A stretch of 64,000 bases of DNA from Pseudomonas sp. MYb60 (lineage in GTDB: Bacteria; Pseudomonadota; Gammaproteobacteria; Pseudomonadales; Pseudomonadaceae). Below the pieces are notes generated by a model, which was not told the DNA's origin, did no database searches, and was given only the letters and a program-made list of their open reading frames with translations. The stretch's first letter is position 1; each line of letters opens with the position of its first letter. Positions 25,719-34,010 of the stretch are shown here, in pieces. The position numbers were made by a program, and so were the translations under genes. Where the stretch lies: assembly GCF_002979555.1 (NCBI RefSeq), contig NZ_PCOZ01000006.1, positions 62,001 through 126,000 on the forward strand, read 5' to 3'.

Positions 25719-26698
25719 CAGTCACCTCGCAGTTGCTGGACCTGGGCAAGGTTGCCGGCGGTGGTCAGCAGGGTCGGCACGTGGGTTTCCTTGGGCAGAT
25801 CGCGTTGGCCGGCGAGGTAGCGGGCCACGTTCTGCACGGCGGTCTTGCCGATCAGCGCCGGTTGCTGGGCGACCACCGCGCCGACCGGCGAATTGGCCTG
25901 GCCGAGCAGTGCCAGTACTTCGGGAGTGCCGTCCACGCCGTAGGTCTTGATCTCGGTGCGCTTGGCGTCGATCAGCGCCTTGCTCGCGCCCAGTTGCGGG
26001 ATGTCCCACGCCGACCAGATCGCCGACACGCTGCCCGCCGGGTACTTGTTGAGCAGCGCCGAGACTTGGGAATAGGCGTCCTGCACGGTATTGGGGATCA
26101 CGTCGCGCAACTCGGGCTGGATGATTTCCAGCTGTGGGTAATCCTTGAGCGCCAGCTTCAGTTGGTCATAACGGATCGCGCACACCGGCACGCCATAAAA
26201 GCCGTTGAACACCAGGATCTTGCCCTTGCCGCCCGCGTCCTTGATCAACTGATCGGCCAGCGCCTTGCCGGTGGCGACGTTGTCCGAGGTGGTGTTGTTG
26301 AGGCTGTACTGGGACGGTGCGTCGATGGTGAACAGCGGGATGCCGGCCTTGCTGATGCGCTTGAGCCAGGGGTCGATGACGCTGAGGGTGCCGAGGGTCT
26401 GGATCACCGCGTCGGGCTTCTGGGTGACCACGGTTTGCAACTGGGTCACGAGATTCTTGTCATTGCGCCCGGCATCCAGGGTGATCGGTGTGCCGCCCAG
26501 CCGCTTGATCTCATCGACCTGGGCCTGGAAAGCCTTGATATCGAAATAGTGACTGGTGCCGGTCATGCTCACGGCAATGCGCTTGCCGGCCAGGGACGGC
26601 ACGGCATCATCGCCCTCGGCCGCCTGGGCCACGCCCCCCAGCAGCAGGGCAGCGCCGAGGCAGATCAAACGGGACAGCGAAGAAAGACTGGAGGGCAT
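25718..26698 (-). CDS. Periplasmic sugar-binding protein of a ribose-type ABC transporter
   Basis: 326 residues with a signal peptide ending near Ala26 (LLLGGVAQA|AEGDD) and a type-I periplasmic-binding fold: KRIAVSMTGTSHYFDIKAFQAQ, the ITLDAGRNDKNLVTQLQTVV loop, and SAIWSAWDIPQLGA near the hinge. AGGAG lies 7 nt before the ATG. First gene of the importer operon, followed directly by the ATPase and both permeases. Family members bind ribose, galactose, myo-inositol, AI-2 and others; I cannot name the ligand. A possible Anr/FNR site lies about 70 bp upstream. Confidence 0.9.
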   Translation of the reverse strand: MPSSLSSLSRLICLGAALLLGGVAQAAEGDDAVPSLAGKRIAVSMTGTSHYFDIKAFQAQVDEIKRLGGTPITLDAGRNDKNLVTQLQTVVTQKPDAVIQTLGTLSVIDPWLKRISKAGIPLFTIDAPSQYSLNNTTSDNVATGKALADQLIKDAGGKGKILVFNGFYGVPVCAIRYDQLKLALKDYPQLEIIQPELRDVIPNTVQDAYSQVSALLNKYPAGSVSAIWSAWDIPQLGASKALIDAKRTEIKTYGVDGTPEVLALLGQANSPVGAVVAQQPALIGKTAVQNVARYLAGQRDLPKETHVPTLLTTAGNLAQVQQLRGD

Positions 26699-26765
26699 GC
26701 GAGGCTCCTGGGCAACCGATGAAGGGGTTCACCGGAGCATTGCAGAGCCCGTGCCATGAATTTTA

Positions 26766-26779
26766 TTGATCTAAATCAG
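26766..26779. promoter_or_regulatory. FNR/Anr-box-like palindrome upstream of the sugar ABC operon
   Basis: TTGAT-CTAA-ATCAG matches the TTGAT-N4-ATCAA consensus at 9 of 10 positions. Its centre is about 74 bp upstream of the binding-protein ATG, so a transcript starting ~33 nt before the ATG would place it near -41.5, the activating position. No convincing -10 is visible. Confidence 0.45.
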
Positions 26780-26892
26780 ATAGATACAACGCACCCGAGA
26801 AAACAGCCTGTCGTTAACAGCCACCAACTGCCCATTTGCTGTTGCTCACGCAACAGTTGCCAGCCAAACCAGCTGGCACGACTCGATCAAAC

Positions 26893-26979
26893 GTAGGAGC
26901 TGGCTTGCCTGCGAAGGCTGTGTATCAGGCACCACTCTGTTGACTGACCCAACGCTTTCGCGGGCAAGCCCGTTCTCAC
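26893..26979. repeat. REP element pair, inverted (second sequence class)
   Basis: GTAGGAGCTGGCTTGCCTGC starting at 26893 and the inverted TTCGCGGGCAAGCCCGTTCT ending near 26977 form an imperfect pair. It fills the gap between the ABC operon promoter and the end of the core kinase operon. The class (GTAGGAGC...TTCGCGGGCAAGC) is shared with the element at 45365-45464 and differs from the GGGAGGGGGCTTGC class. Confidence 0.75.
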
Positions 26980-26991
26980 ACTTACACCGTG

Positions 26992-28449
26992 TTATCCCTG
27001 GCGAAACTCGGCGACCTGCTTGGGCAACCGCTGATCAATCAGTTGAAACAACGCACTCTCCTGCGGCCAGTTGCGCATGAAGCGCGCGCGGTCCTTGGCG
27101 TAGGCTGGGGCGAAGCTGGTGTCGGTGCTGTGCTGGCACATGGCGTCGAGGTCGATCAGCGACCAGCGATCCGTGTCCCAGAACAGGTTGTGGCCCTTGA
27201 GGTCGCCATGGCTGATGCGTTCGCGGATCAGTTCAGCGAACAGGTGGTCGAGAGCCTGCAGCTCGTTTTCCGGGGCGTCGCCGTTTTCAACGTAAGGGGC
27301 AAAGCGCTCGATGATGTCCGGGCCCGGCAGGTATTCGGTAACCAAATAGGCGCGACTGCGCAGCCAGAAGAAGCGTTTTTCGAGCATCGCCAGCGGCTTG
27401 GGCGTGGCGATGCCGAGGAAAGCCAGGCGGTTGCCTTCGCGCCAGGAATGCCAGGCGCGACTCGGGCGCCAGAAGCGCTTGAGCCAATGGGCGAAGCCCT
27501 TGATGTTATAGCGCTTGATCACCAGCGGCCGGCCGGCCACGTCGACCTTGGCGACGCTGGCGGCGCCGCCGGTCTTGTACAGGTGGCCCTGGTCCAAAAG
27601 CGCGTCGGCCTGATCCAGCACCGCCAGCATGGCGGACTCTTCTTCACGACGAATCGCACGCAAGGCAAAGGCCCCACGCACCACGCTGAACAGCGTGCAC
27701 TCGCGACCGACCTTGCCGAGAAAATCCTTCAACCGCCAAGCGCTGACCTTGCGCACCTGTTTTTCCAGGGCTTCCAGCGGCAACGCGTGTTCACCGTTGC
27801 TCAGCAGGTAGTACACCAGCAGCTCTTCGGTAAACGGTGCGAGGTTTTTCGGCAACTGGGCGAAGAACACCCCGAGGTTTTCCAGCACGCGCTGACGCGA
27901 CAGTGGCTTGCCCGCGACTTCGACGCGAATGCCGGCACCGTCGATCAGGTAGAGCTTGCCGTCATGGCGCAGCAAGTTGTCCAGGTGCAGGTCCTCTTGC
28001 CACAGGCCTTTGGTGTGCATCTGTGCAATCGCGCCCAGCGCTTCGGCGAGGACTGCGGTTTGCTCATCCGCCAGCGGCGGCAACCCTTCGACCGCTTGCC
28101 AGGCCTCGGCCAGGCTGTGTGCGCCTTCGAGAAACTCGAACAGCAGCCAGCCGCCCTCGCCTTCCTGCAAGCCATCGGCGAGCAGTAACGGTGTGGTCAG
28201 GCCTTGCTCGGCCAACTGACGCACGCCAGTGAGTTCACGCTGAAAATGCCGCGCCGCCCTGCTGCCCACCAGCAACTTGGCCAGCACCGGCCGACCGCGC
28301 CATACCGCTGCGCCGACGTACCGCTCACCGGGCAGCACCCGCAACAGACTCAGCAGTTGCAGTTGGCCGGGACCCGCCGCATCCGCCAGCTCAAGGGTCA
28401 GCGGCAGGCTCGGTGTGCGGCCGGCGGTTTTCAGCTCGGACAGGCGCAT
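26992..28449 (-). CDS. LPS core locus protein with two kinase-fold domains
   Basis: 485 residues containing two small-kinase folds. Domain 1 (~40-200) has a Lys in VLAKLLVGSRAARHF, a catalytic loop LWQEDLHLDNLL (Asp153, Asn158) and LYLIDGAG (Asp170). Domain 2 (~285-470) has LVIKRYN (Lys312), ISHGDLKGHNLF (Asp416, Asn421) and WSLIDLDAM (Asp433). Both keep the residues expected for phosphotransfer. It is last in the waaF...wapQ operon, joined to wapQ by a 1-bp TGATG overlap, and matches the position of PAO1 PA5006, which I recall as uncharacterised. Probably a cytoplasmic core-sugar or precursor kinase. Confidence 0.82.
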   Translation of the reverse strand: MRLSELKTAGRTPSLPLTLELADAAGPGQLQLLSLLRVLPGERYVGAAVWRGRPVLAKLLVGSRAARHFQRELTGVRQLAEQGLTTPLLLADGLQEGEGGWLLFEFLEGAHSLAEAWQAVEGLPPLADEQTAVLAEALGAIAQMHTKGLWQEDLHLDNLLRHDGKLYLIDGAGIRVEVAGKPLSRQRVLENLGVFFAQLPKNLAPFTEELLVYYLLSNGEHALPLEALEKQVRKVSAWRLKDFLGKVGRECTLFSVVRGAFALRAIRREEESAMLAVLDQADALLDQGHLYKTGGAASVAKVDVAGRPLVIKRYNIKGFAHWLKRFWRPSRAWHSWREGNRLAFLGIATPKPLAMLEKRFFWLRSRAYLVTEYLPGPDIIERFAPYVENGDAPENELQALDHLFAELIRERISHGDLKGHNLFWDTDRWSLIDLDAMCQHSTDTSFAPAYAKDRARFMRNWPQESALFQLIDQRLPKQVAEFRQG

Positions 28450-29201
28450 CAGCGGTTTTCCTTATGGCTACGGCGAGCGGTCAGGCGTTGCAGCCAACTG
28501 GCGACCAGCGAGCTGTCCTGCGGCTGGTCCAGGTAGGCCGCCAGCAACAGGCTGATCTGCGCATCGCTCCACTGCGGCGCACGGCGCACCAACGGTTCCA
28601 GGTCCTTGACCCGGTCACGCAGGCCGAACAGCAGCGGGCGGGTTTTTTCCAGGTCGATCAGCTGCGCGGCGTAACCGTCGCCGGTGGCCTGCAAGAAAAT
28701 ATGCTTGGGGTAGAAACAACCGTGCACCTGCCCGACGCCGTGCAGCTGGCGCGCCAGTTTCCCACAGGCGAGCAGGATGGCCTGGTGCTGGGCTTCGCTC
28801 AGGGACGACCAGTGCTCGAGCAGCGAATCCAGGTCATTCCAGCCGTCGAGTGCACGGGTCAGCAGCATGGCACGGTGTTCACCGGCGACCTTGCGCTCAC
28901 CGTAGAACGCCGCCTGCAACGCCGGGATGCCGAGCTTGCGATAACGGCTGATATTGCGAAATTCCCGCGAGAAACTCGGCTCGCCGAACGGCCGATGCAG
29001 GCTGCGCGTCAGGTAGTTGCTCTGGCGCTTGAGGTAATACCCATGGCCGTCGAGCTCCAGGCGGAACACGCTGCTCCAGCCACCACGGCTGGTGTTGGGC
29101 TCGTCCACCGCGTCCAATTGCTTGGCCCACAGGGCGTCGAACGTGGCGAGGCCGTGGCGCTCCAGCAGGGCACGGTCTTCAGCCGCCAGGAAATCACTCA
29201 T
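28449..29201 (-). CDS. wapQ: LPS kinase-family protein WapQ-like (InaA type)
   Basis: 250 residues of the InaA/WaaP kinase superfamily: YYLKRQSNY with the ATP-site Lys58, an EF-REFRNISRY helix, and LIDLEKTR (Asp183) for metal binding. The catalytic loop reads QVHGCFYPKHIF, with Cys162 where WaaP has Asp163. It is joined to its neighbours by 4-bp (wapP) and 1-bp overlaps. In PAO1 wapQ (PA5007) has been proposed as a core kinase on sequence grounds. Whether this subfamily is active without the Asp is open. Confidence 0.8.
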   Translation of the reverse strand: MSDFLAAEDRALLERHGLATFDALWAKQLDAVDEPNTSRGGWSSVFRLELDGHGYYLKRQSNYLTRSLHRPFGEPSFSREFRNISRYRKLGIPALQAAFYGERKVAGEHRAMLLTRALDGWNDLDSLLEHWSSLSEAQHQAILLACGKLARQLHGVGQVHGCFYPKHIFLQATGDGYAAQLIDLEKTRPLLFGLRDRVKDLEPLVRRAPQWSDAQISLLLAAYLDQPQDSSLVASWLQRLTARRSHKENR

Positions 29202-29932
29202 TCACGTCCCTCGAAAAACTTCACCACATGGCGAATACGCTGTTTGTCCGCTGCACTCAGGTGCCGGCGCTGGCGGTACTGCATGTAGAAGCGCAGGCGC
29301 TGGGTGGCCGACAGGTGATATTTGGCCACCTTGTCCAGGCAGGCCAGGTCTTTGGTGATGCGGTATTTGAGCCAGAACCCGCGCCAGAAATCGCCGTTGG
29401 GGCAATCGATCAGGTAGAGGGTCTGCTGGTCGTCGATCAGCAGGTTGCGCCACTTCAAATCGTTATGGGTGAACCGATTGTCGTGCATGGTGCGCGTGTA
29501 TTCGGCCAACTGGCGGCTGACCACATCCACCCATTTACGGTCCTTGAGGCGCGCATCGTTACGGTCGGCCAGGGCCGAGAGGTCTTCGGTGCGCGGCAAC
29601 TCGCGGGTGATCATCGCACCACGGTCGTAGGCCAGGCCATTGCGCTCCAGGCCCCAGGCAACCACGTCCGCCGTGGGAATGCCCCACTTGGCGAAGCGCT
29701 TGAGGTTCTGCCACTCGGACTTGACCCGGGGCTTGCCCAGGTAGCGCCGCAGGCCCTTGCCGGCGCCGGTGTAGCGCTTGACGTAATAATTGACCCCGCC
29801 ACGCTCCACGCGGATCACTTCCGACAGGGGGTCGCGGGTCAGTTGCTCGCCTTGCAGGGCGAACACGGCTTCAAGGCTGCCAAAATCTTCCGACAGGCCC
29901 GCGTAGGCAGGTTCCAGGTTCCAGCCCGCCAT
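29198..29932 (-). CDS. wapP: LPS core heptose kinase WapP
   Basis: 244 residues with a complete kinase set: Lys52 in YYVKRYTG, THNDLKWRNLL with Asp158 and Asn163, and LYLIDCPNG with Asp176. WapP follows WaaP in pseudomonad core loci and is thought to add a further phosphate to inner-core heptose at the cytoplasmic side of the inner membrane, contributing to outer-membrane stability. Start touches the waaP stop (TGATG); end overlaps wapQ by 4 bp. Confidence 0.88.
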   Translation of the reverse strand: MAGWNLEPAYAGLSEDFGSLEAVFALQGEQLTRDPLSEVIRVERGGVNYYVKRYTGAGKGLRRYLGKPRVKSEWQNLKRFAKWGIPTADVVAWGLERNGLAYDRGAMITRELPRTEDLSALADRNDARLKDRKWVDVVSRQLAEYTRTMHDNRFTHNDLKWRNLLIDDQQTLYLIDCPNGDFWRGFWLKYRITKDLACLDKVAKYHLSATQRLRFYMQYRQRRHLSAADKQRIRHVVKFFEGRE

Positions 29933-30738
29933 CAGATGGCATCCCCGAGGCGTTGCTTGCGCGCGTAAAGCTTGTCGGCCTTGCGCTGCATCAGGTTCAG
30001 GGACGCCGATTGCTCGGCCAGGATCTGGCGCAGCGGCTGGCGGAAGTAGCCTTTGAGAAAGCGCAGTTTGTCGCGGCGGGTCAGGCCGATGTCCAGCGCC
30101 GAGTAGTACAGCGCGGAGAGGTCCTTGTCGCGCCAGCGCAGCGGCAAGTGCGCGCGCAGTTGGGCACGGTGCAGGTCAATCACTGACAGCTTGATGTCAC
30201 GTGCGTCGACGGGTTTGGAGGTGTCCAGCAGGAAGTGGCACAGGTAGCAGTCGCGATGGTTCACACCGCCACGGTGCATGTCGCCGACCATGCGCGCCAG
30301 CTCATGGGTGAGCGCATGGCGCAGCGCCGGGGCGGGTGGTTCGGCCACCCAGTTGACGGTGAAATCTTCCAGGCTGAGGGTCGGCGCCAGCTCTTCGGTA
30401 ATGATGAACGAGTGCTGGTCCGCCGGGTTGCTGCCCTTTTCGCCGAAGGCCACGCCGGTCATGGTCGGTACGCCGAGTGCTTGCAGTCGATGGATCGCCG
30501 ACCACTCAAGGCCCGCCCCCAGCACTGGCAATTTGGCGGTGATCAGGTTCTTGAAGATTTCGCCCCAGCCGATGCCACGGTGGATCTTCACGAAATACGG
30601 ACGACCTTCCACCACGGTACGCAGGGTGCGACGGGCCGCCAGTTCACGGAATACTTCACCTTGCAACTTCTCGACTTCGGCGAAGGCATCACGCCCGTCC
30701 CACAAGGTCTTGAACGGTTCGGCAAGAATCAACTTCAT
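29932..30738 (-). CDS. waaP: LPS core heptose I kinase WaaP
   Basis: 268 residues, the same length as PAO1 WaaP, which it resembles strongly from memory (KIHRGIGWGE, NHRDCYLCHFLL, VIDLHRAQ). Lys51 binds ATP; Asp163 in HRDCYLCH is the catalytic base; Asp188 in VIDLH binds metal. WaaP phosphorylates O4 of heptose I and is essential in P. aeruginosa, because core phosphates are needed for LPS export. It overlaps waaG by 4 bp upstream and wapP by 1 bp downstream. Confidence 0.95.
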   Translation of the reverse strand: MKLILAEPFKTLWDGRDAFAEVEKLQGEVFRELAARRTLRTVVEGRPYFVKIHRGIGWGEIFKNLITAKLPVLGAGLEWSAIHRLQALGVPTMTGVAFGEKGSNPADQHSFIITEELAPTLSLEDFTVNWVAEPPAPALRHALTHELARMVGDMHRGGVNHRDCYLCHFLLDTSKPVDARDIKLSVIDLHRAQLRAHLPLRWRDKDLSALYYSALDIGLTRRDKLRFLKGYFRQPLRQILAEQSASLNLMQRKADKLYARKQRLGDAI

Positions 30739-31859
30739 CGTTTTGGCTCCGCCAGAATCACATCCGCCGCGTGCTGCGGCATGCTGTAGAGGTCGGCCGT
30801 CTCGGCGAAGGCCAACCCATTGCGGCTCCAGGCCGCGCGCTGTGCAGTGTCGGTGAGCATGTCGGTCAGGTAATGATTGAGCTGGTGCTGTTCGAACGGC
30901 TCATCCAGCACCCGGCCACACTCGGCTTCGGCGATGTAATGGGCATAGCCGCACACCGCCGTGACCAGCACCGGCAACCCGGCCACCACGGCTTCGAGCA
31001 ACACGGTGCCGGTATTTTCGTTGTACGCCGGGTGGATCAACAGGTCGGCGCCCAGCAGGAAACGCGGGATATCGCTGCGACCCTTGAGGAATTGCACGTT
31101 GTCCCCCAGCCCCAGCGTGGCACTTTGCAGTTGGAATACTTTGGGGTCGTCCTGGCCAATTACAAACAGGCGCGTGCGTTTTTTCAGTTCCGCCGGCAGC
31201 GCGGCAACGGCCTTGAGGCTGCGGTCGACACCCTTGGTCTTGAAGCCGGAGCCAATCTGCACCAGCAGCAGGTCGTCATCGGCCAGGTTGAATTCCTGAC
31301 GGAACCCTTCGCGAATTTCGGCCGCATTCGGCGGCGCGCGGCGATCCTGGGCAATGCCCGGCGGCAGCAGGTGGAAACGCTCCAGCGGGGTGTCGTAATG
31401 CTTGATGAACAAGGGTTGCTGCACCTCGGAGATCATCAGCACTTCAGTCTTGGCGTCCCTGGCGAACACCGCGCGCTCGTAGTCGGCAAAGTGCTTGTAG
31501 CGGCCAAAGTAGCGGTACAGCGAGTGGCGCAGGTTCTGGGCCTTGTCTTCGAAGCAGCCGTCGGCGGCGTAGTACACGTCCAGGCCGGGCATTTTGTTGA
31601 AGCCGATCAGGCGGTCCACCGGGCGCTTGGCCAGGTCGGCGGCCATCCAGGCGCTGAGTTTCTCGTTGCGCCGATGGTTGAAGAACGCCTTGACCGGCGC
31701 CACCAGCACCTCGAAGCCGGGCGGGATGCCGCCCTCCCAGATCAGCGTATACACCCGGATCTGATGGCCGCGCTGCTGGCACTCCAGGGCGATGCGCATG
31801 AAGTCGCGCTGCAGGCCGCCGAAGGGAAAGTACTTGTAGAGCACAAAAGCCAGTTGCAT
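30735..31859 (-). CDS. waaG: LPS core glycosyltransferase WaaG
   Basis: 374 residues, GT-B family 4. The N-terminal half starts LAFVLYKYFPFGGLQRDF, characteristic of WaaG; the donor half has LLVQIGSGFKTKGVDRSL and the ENTGTVLLEAVVAG motif with two glutamates. E. coli WaaG adds glucose I to heptose II; in P. aeruginosa the equivalent transfers the first outer-core hexosamine. Cytoplasmic, membrane associated. It touches waaC (1 bp) and overlaps waaP (4 bp). Confidence 0.92.
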   Translation of the reverse strand: MQLAFVLYKYFPFGGLQRDFMRIALECQQRGHQIRVYTLIWEGGIPPGFEVLVAPVKAFFNHRRNEKLSAWMAADLAKRPVDRLIGFNKMPGLDVYYAADGCFEDKAQNLRHSLYRYFGRYKHFADYERAVFARDAKTEVLMISEVQQPLFIKHYDTPLERFHLLPPGIAQDRRAPPNAAEIREGFRQEFNLADDDLLLVQIGSGFKTKGVDRSLKAVAALPAELKKRTRLFVIGQDDPKVFQLQSATLGLGDNVQFLKGRSDIPRFLLGADLLIHPAYNENTGTVLLEAVVAGLPVLVTAVCGYAHYIAEAECGRVLDEPFEQHQLNHYLTDMLTDTAQRAAWSRNGLAFAETADLYSMPQHAADVILAEPKR

Positions 31860-32920
31860 CAGTGCAGCTCCTCAGCCAGTAACAACGTGCTCAGCCGGCT
31901 TGCCACACGCTCAGGGTTCAGGCGCGTGAAGCACAGGGGCGACTCGCGCTTGATGTCGAACCGACGCAGGTCGTCGGCCGTCGGTTGATAGGTACAGTGC
32001 TTTTGCAGGCAGGGTGCGCAGGGGAAGTCGCTGCCCAAGTGAATCTGGCCCTTGCCATAGGCGCCGGTCAGGCCCGGGTTGGTAGGGCCGAACAGCGAAA
32101 GGGTCGGCACGTCCAGCGCCGCAGCCAGGTGGCCGAGGCCGGTGTCGACTGCCACACAGGCGCGGGCGCCGGCCAGCACGCGGGCGACGCCGGCCAGGTT
32201 CAACCTGGGCAGCACTTCGGCGTTGCTCAGGCCTTGGGCCAGGCGCTCGGCGCGGGCTTTTTCGGCGGCATTGCCCCACGGCAACTTCACGTCCACGCCC
32301 AGGCGCCCCATGCGCTCGGCCAGTTCGCGCCAGTAGGCTTCGGGCCAGTGCTTGGTGTCCCAGGTGGTGCCGTGCAGCAGCAAGACGAAGGGCTTTTTCG
32401 GCGGCAGGCCGATCAGCGTGTCGACCTTCAGGCCGTAATCGCCCAAGGCCTGGGGCAAGTCATAGCCGAGGGCGACGGCGAACAACTGGCGCAGGCGCTC
32501 CACCGCATGCTGCCCACGGGCAACGGCCAGCCGACGCGCGTAAAACCGTGCGGCGATGGGTTCACGGGCCGAATTTTTGTCGAAGCCGGCCACCGGGGCA
32601 CGCACGTAGCGGGTCAGCCAGGCGCTTTTGAGCAGGCCTTGGGCGTCGATCACCAAGTCGTATTTGGTCGACTGGATCTGCTTTTTGAAGCGCCGCCACT
32701 CGCCACTCTTGAGGGTCTGCCAGAGGTTCTTGCGCCAGCGGCGAATCGCCACCGGGATGACCTTGTCCACCGCCGGGTGCCAGGTCGGAATCTCGGCGAA
32801 GCCTTCTTCCACCACCCAATCAAAGCGAATGCCGGGGATCGCCCGCGCGGCGTCGGTGAGTGCCGGCAAGGCGTGGATCACGTCGCCCAGGGATGAGGTC
32901 TTGATTACCAGAACGCGCAA
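31859..32920 (-). CDS. waaC: ADP-heptose:LPS heptosyltransferase I, WaaC
   Basis: 353 residues, GT9 family. The start codon is TTG (complement of 32918-32920), which gives the usual MRVLVIKTSSLGDVIHALPAL opening and has GAGG nine bases upstream; there is no ATG in a better place. The donor-binding half shows LLHGTTWDTKHWP and VAVDTGLGHLAAAL, and a SLFGPTNPGLTG loop. WaaC adds the first heptose to Kdo2-lipid A using the ADP-heptose made by HldE. It begins two bases after the waaF stop codon. Confidence 0.94.
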   Translation of the reverse strand: MRVLVIKTSSLGDVIHALPALTDAARAIPGIRFDWVVEEGFAEIPTWHPAVDKVIPVAIRRWRKNLWQTLKSGEWRRFKKQIQSTKYDLVIDAQGLLKSAWLTRYVRAPVAGFDKNSAREPIAARFYARRLAVARGQHAVERLRQLFAVALGYDLPQALGDYGLKVDTLIGLPPKKPFVLLLHGTTWDTKHWPEAYWRELAERMGRLGVDVKLPWGNAAEKARAERLAQGLSNAEVLPRLNLAGVARVLAGARACVAVDTGLGHLAAALDVPTLSLFGPTNPGLTGAYGKGQIHLGSDFPCAPCLQKHCTYQPTADDLRRFDIKRESPLCFTRLNPERVASRLSTLLLAEELH

Positions 32921-32921
32921 A

Positions 32922-33956
32922 CTATCGGACCTCGACCGCTGAGCCCTGCAACCGCTGCAAGGCTTCGTTCACCGGCTGCGGCAGCAACTGGCGCATGCAG
33001 TTGTAGTGGCCGAACCGGCAAGTACGTTCAAAACACGGGCTGCAATCCAGGCCCAGGCGCACCACTTCGACCTGGTCGGCCAGCGGCGGGGTGAAACCCG
33101 GCGATGTGGAGCCGTACACCGCCACCAGCGGGCGGTTCAGCGCGGCGGCCACGTGCATCAGGCCGGAGTCGTTGGACACCACCGAATCGGCGCAGGACAG
33201 CAGGTCGATGGCCTCGGCAAGGGAGGTGTCGCCACTGAGGTTGACCGCTTCTTCCCGCAGGCCGGGAATCAGGCGCTGGCGAATGTCTTCACCCACCGGA
33301 TGATCCTTTTTCGACCCGAACAGCCACACCTGCCAGCCTTCGCGGATCTTCGTCTCGGCGACCTTGGCGTAATGTTCCGCCGGCCAGCGCTTGGACTCGC
33401 CGAACTCGGCGCCCGGGCACAGCGCCAACACCGGACGGTCGAGGGTCAGGCCGAACTTGGCCAGGGCCGCGTCACGGGTGACCGGGTCGATCTGCAAGCG
33501 CGGACGCGGGTACGGCGTCGGTAATTCGGCACCCGGTTCGTAGGCCAGGGCCATGAAGCGTTCGATCATCAACGGGTAGCGGGCCTTGTCCAGCGTGCGC
33601 ACGTCGTTGAGCAACACGTAGCGGAACTCGCCGCGCCAGCCGGTGCGCTTGGGGATGCCGGCAAAAAACGGCACCAGCGCGGATTTCAGCGAGTTGGGCA
33701 GCAGGATCGCCTGGTCGTACTGGCCGGCCAGGGATTTGCCGATGCGACGGCGCGTTGCCAATTCCAGGGCGCCGTGGCCGAGCGGGAAGCTCAAGGCCTG
33801 GCGCACTTCGGGCATGCGTTCGAGGATCGGCCGGCTCCACTCAGGGGCGAGCACGTCGATCTGGCAGTCGGGATGACGCTGCTTGAGGCACTGGAACAGT
33901 GTCTGCGCCATCACCATGTCACCGACCCAACTGGGCCCAACGATCAGAATATTCAT
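32922..33956 (-). CDS. waaF: ADP-heptose:LPS heptosyltransferase II, WaaF
   Basis: 344 residues, GT9 family, opening MNILIVGPSWVGDMVMAQTL, with the typical LCPGAEFGESKRWP and VVSNDSGLMHVAAAL donor-binding motifs and a Cys-rich tail (CSPCFERTCRFGHYNC) seen in WaaF. Adds the second heptose. First gene of the seven-gene minus-strand operon; a terminator-like hairpin separates it from glnE upstream. Confidence 0.95.
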   Translation of the reverse strand: MNILIVGPSWVGDMVMAQTLFQCLKQRHPDCQIDVLAPEWSRPILERMPEVRQALSFPLGHGALELATRRRIGKSLAGQYDQAILLPNSLKSALVPFFAGIPKRTGWRGEFRYVLLNDVRTLDKARYPLMIERFMALAYEPGAELPTPYPRPRLQIDPVTRDAALAKFGLTLDRPVLALCPGAEFGESKRWPAEHYAKVAETKIREGWQVWLFGSKKDHPVGEDIRQRLIPGLREEAVNLSGDTSLAEAIDLLSCADSVVSNDSGLMHVAAALNRPLVAVYGSTSPGFTPPLADQVEVVRLGLDCSPCFERTCRFGHYNCMRQLLPQPVNEALQRLQGSAVEVR

Positions 33957-33974
33957 GTAGTTTCCACAAACGAT

Positions 33975-33998
33975 GCGGGGAGGCTTATGCCTCCCCGC
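33975..33998 (-). terminator. Hairpin between glnE and waaF
   Basis: GCGGGGAGGC-TTAT-GCCTCCCCGC is a perfect 10-bp stem with a 4-nt loop just after the glnE stop on the minus strand. No strong U-run follows, so it may be a partial terminator or a transcript-stabilising structure. It leaves little room for a waaF promoter. Confidence 0.65.
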
Positions 33999-34010
33999 CG
34001 TAATAGTGTT

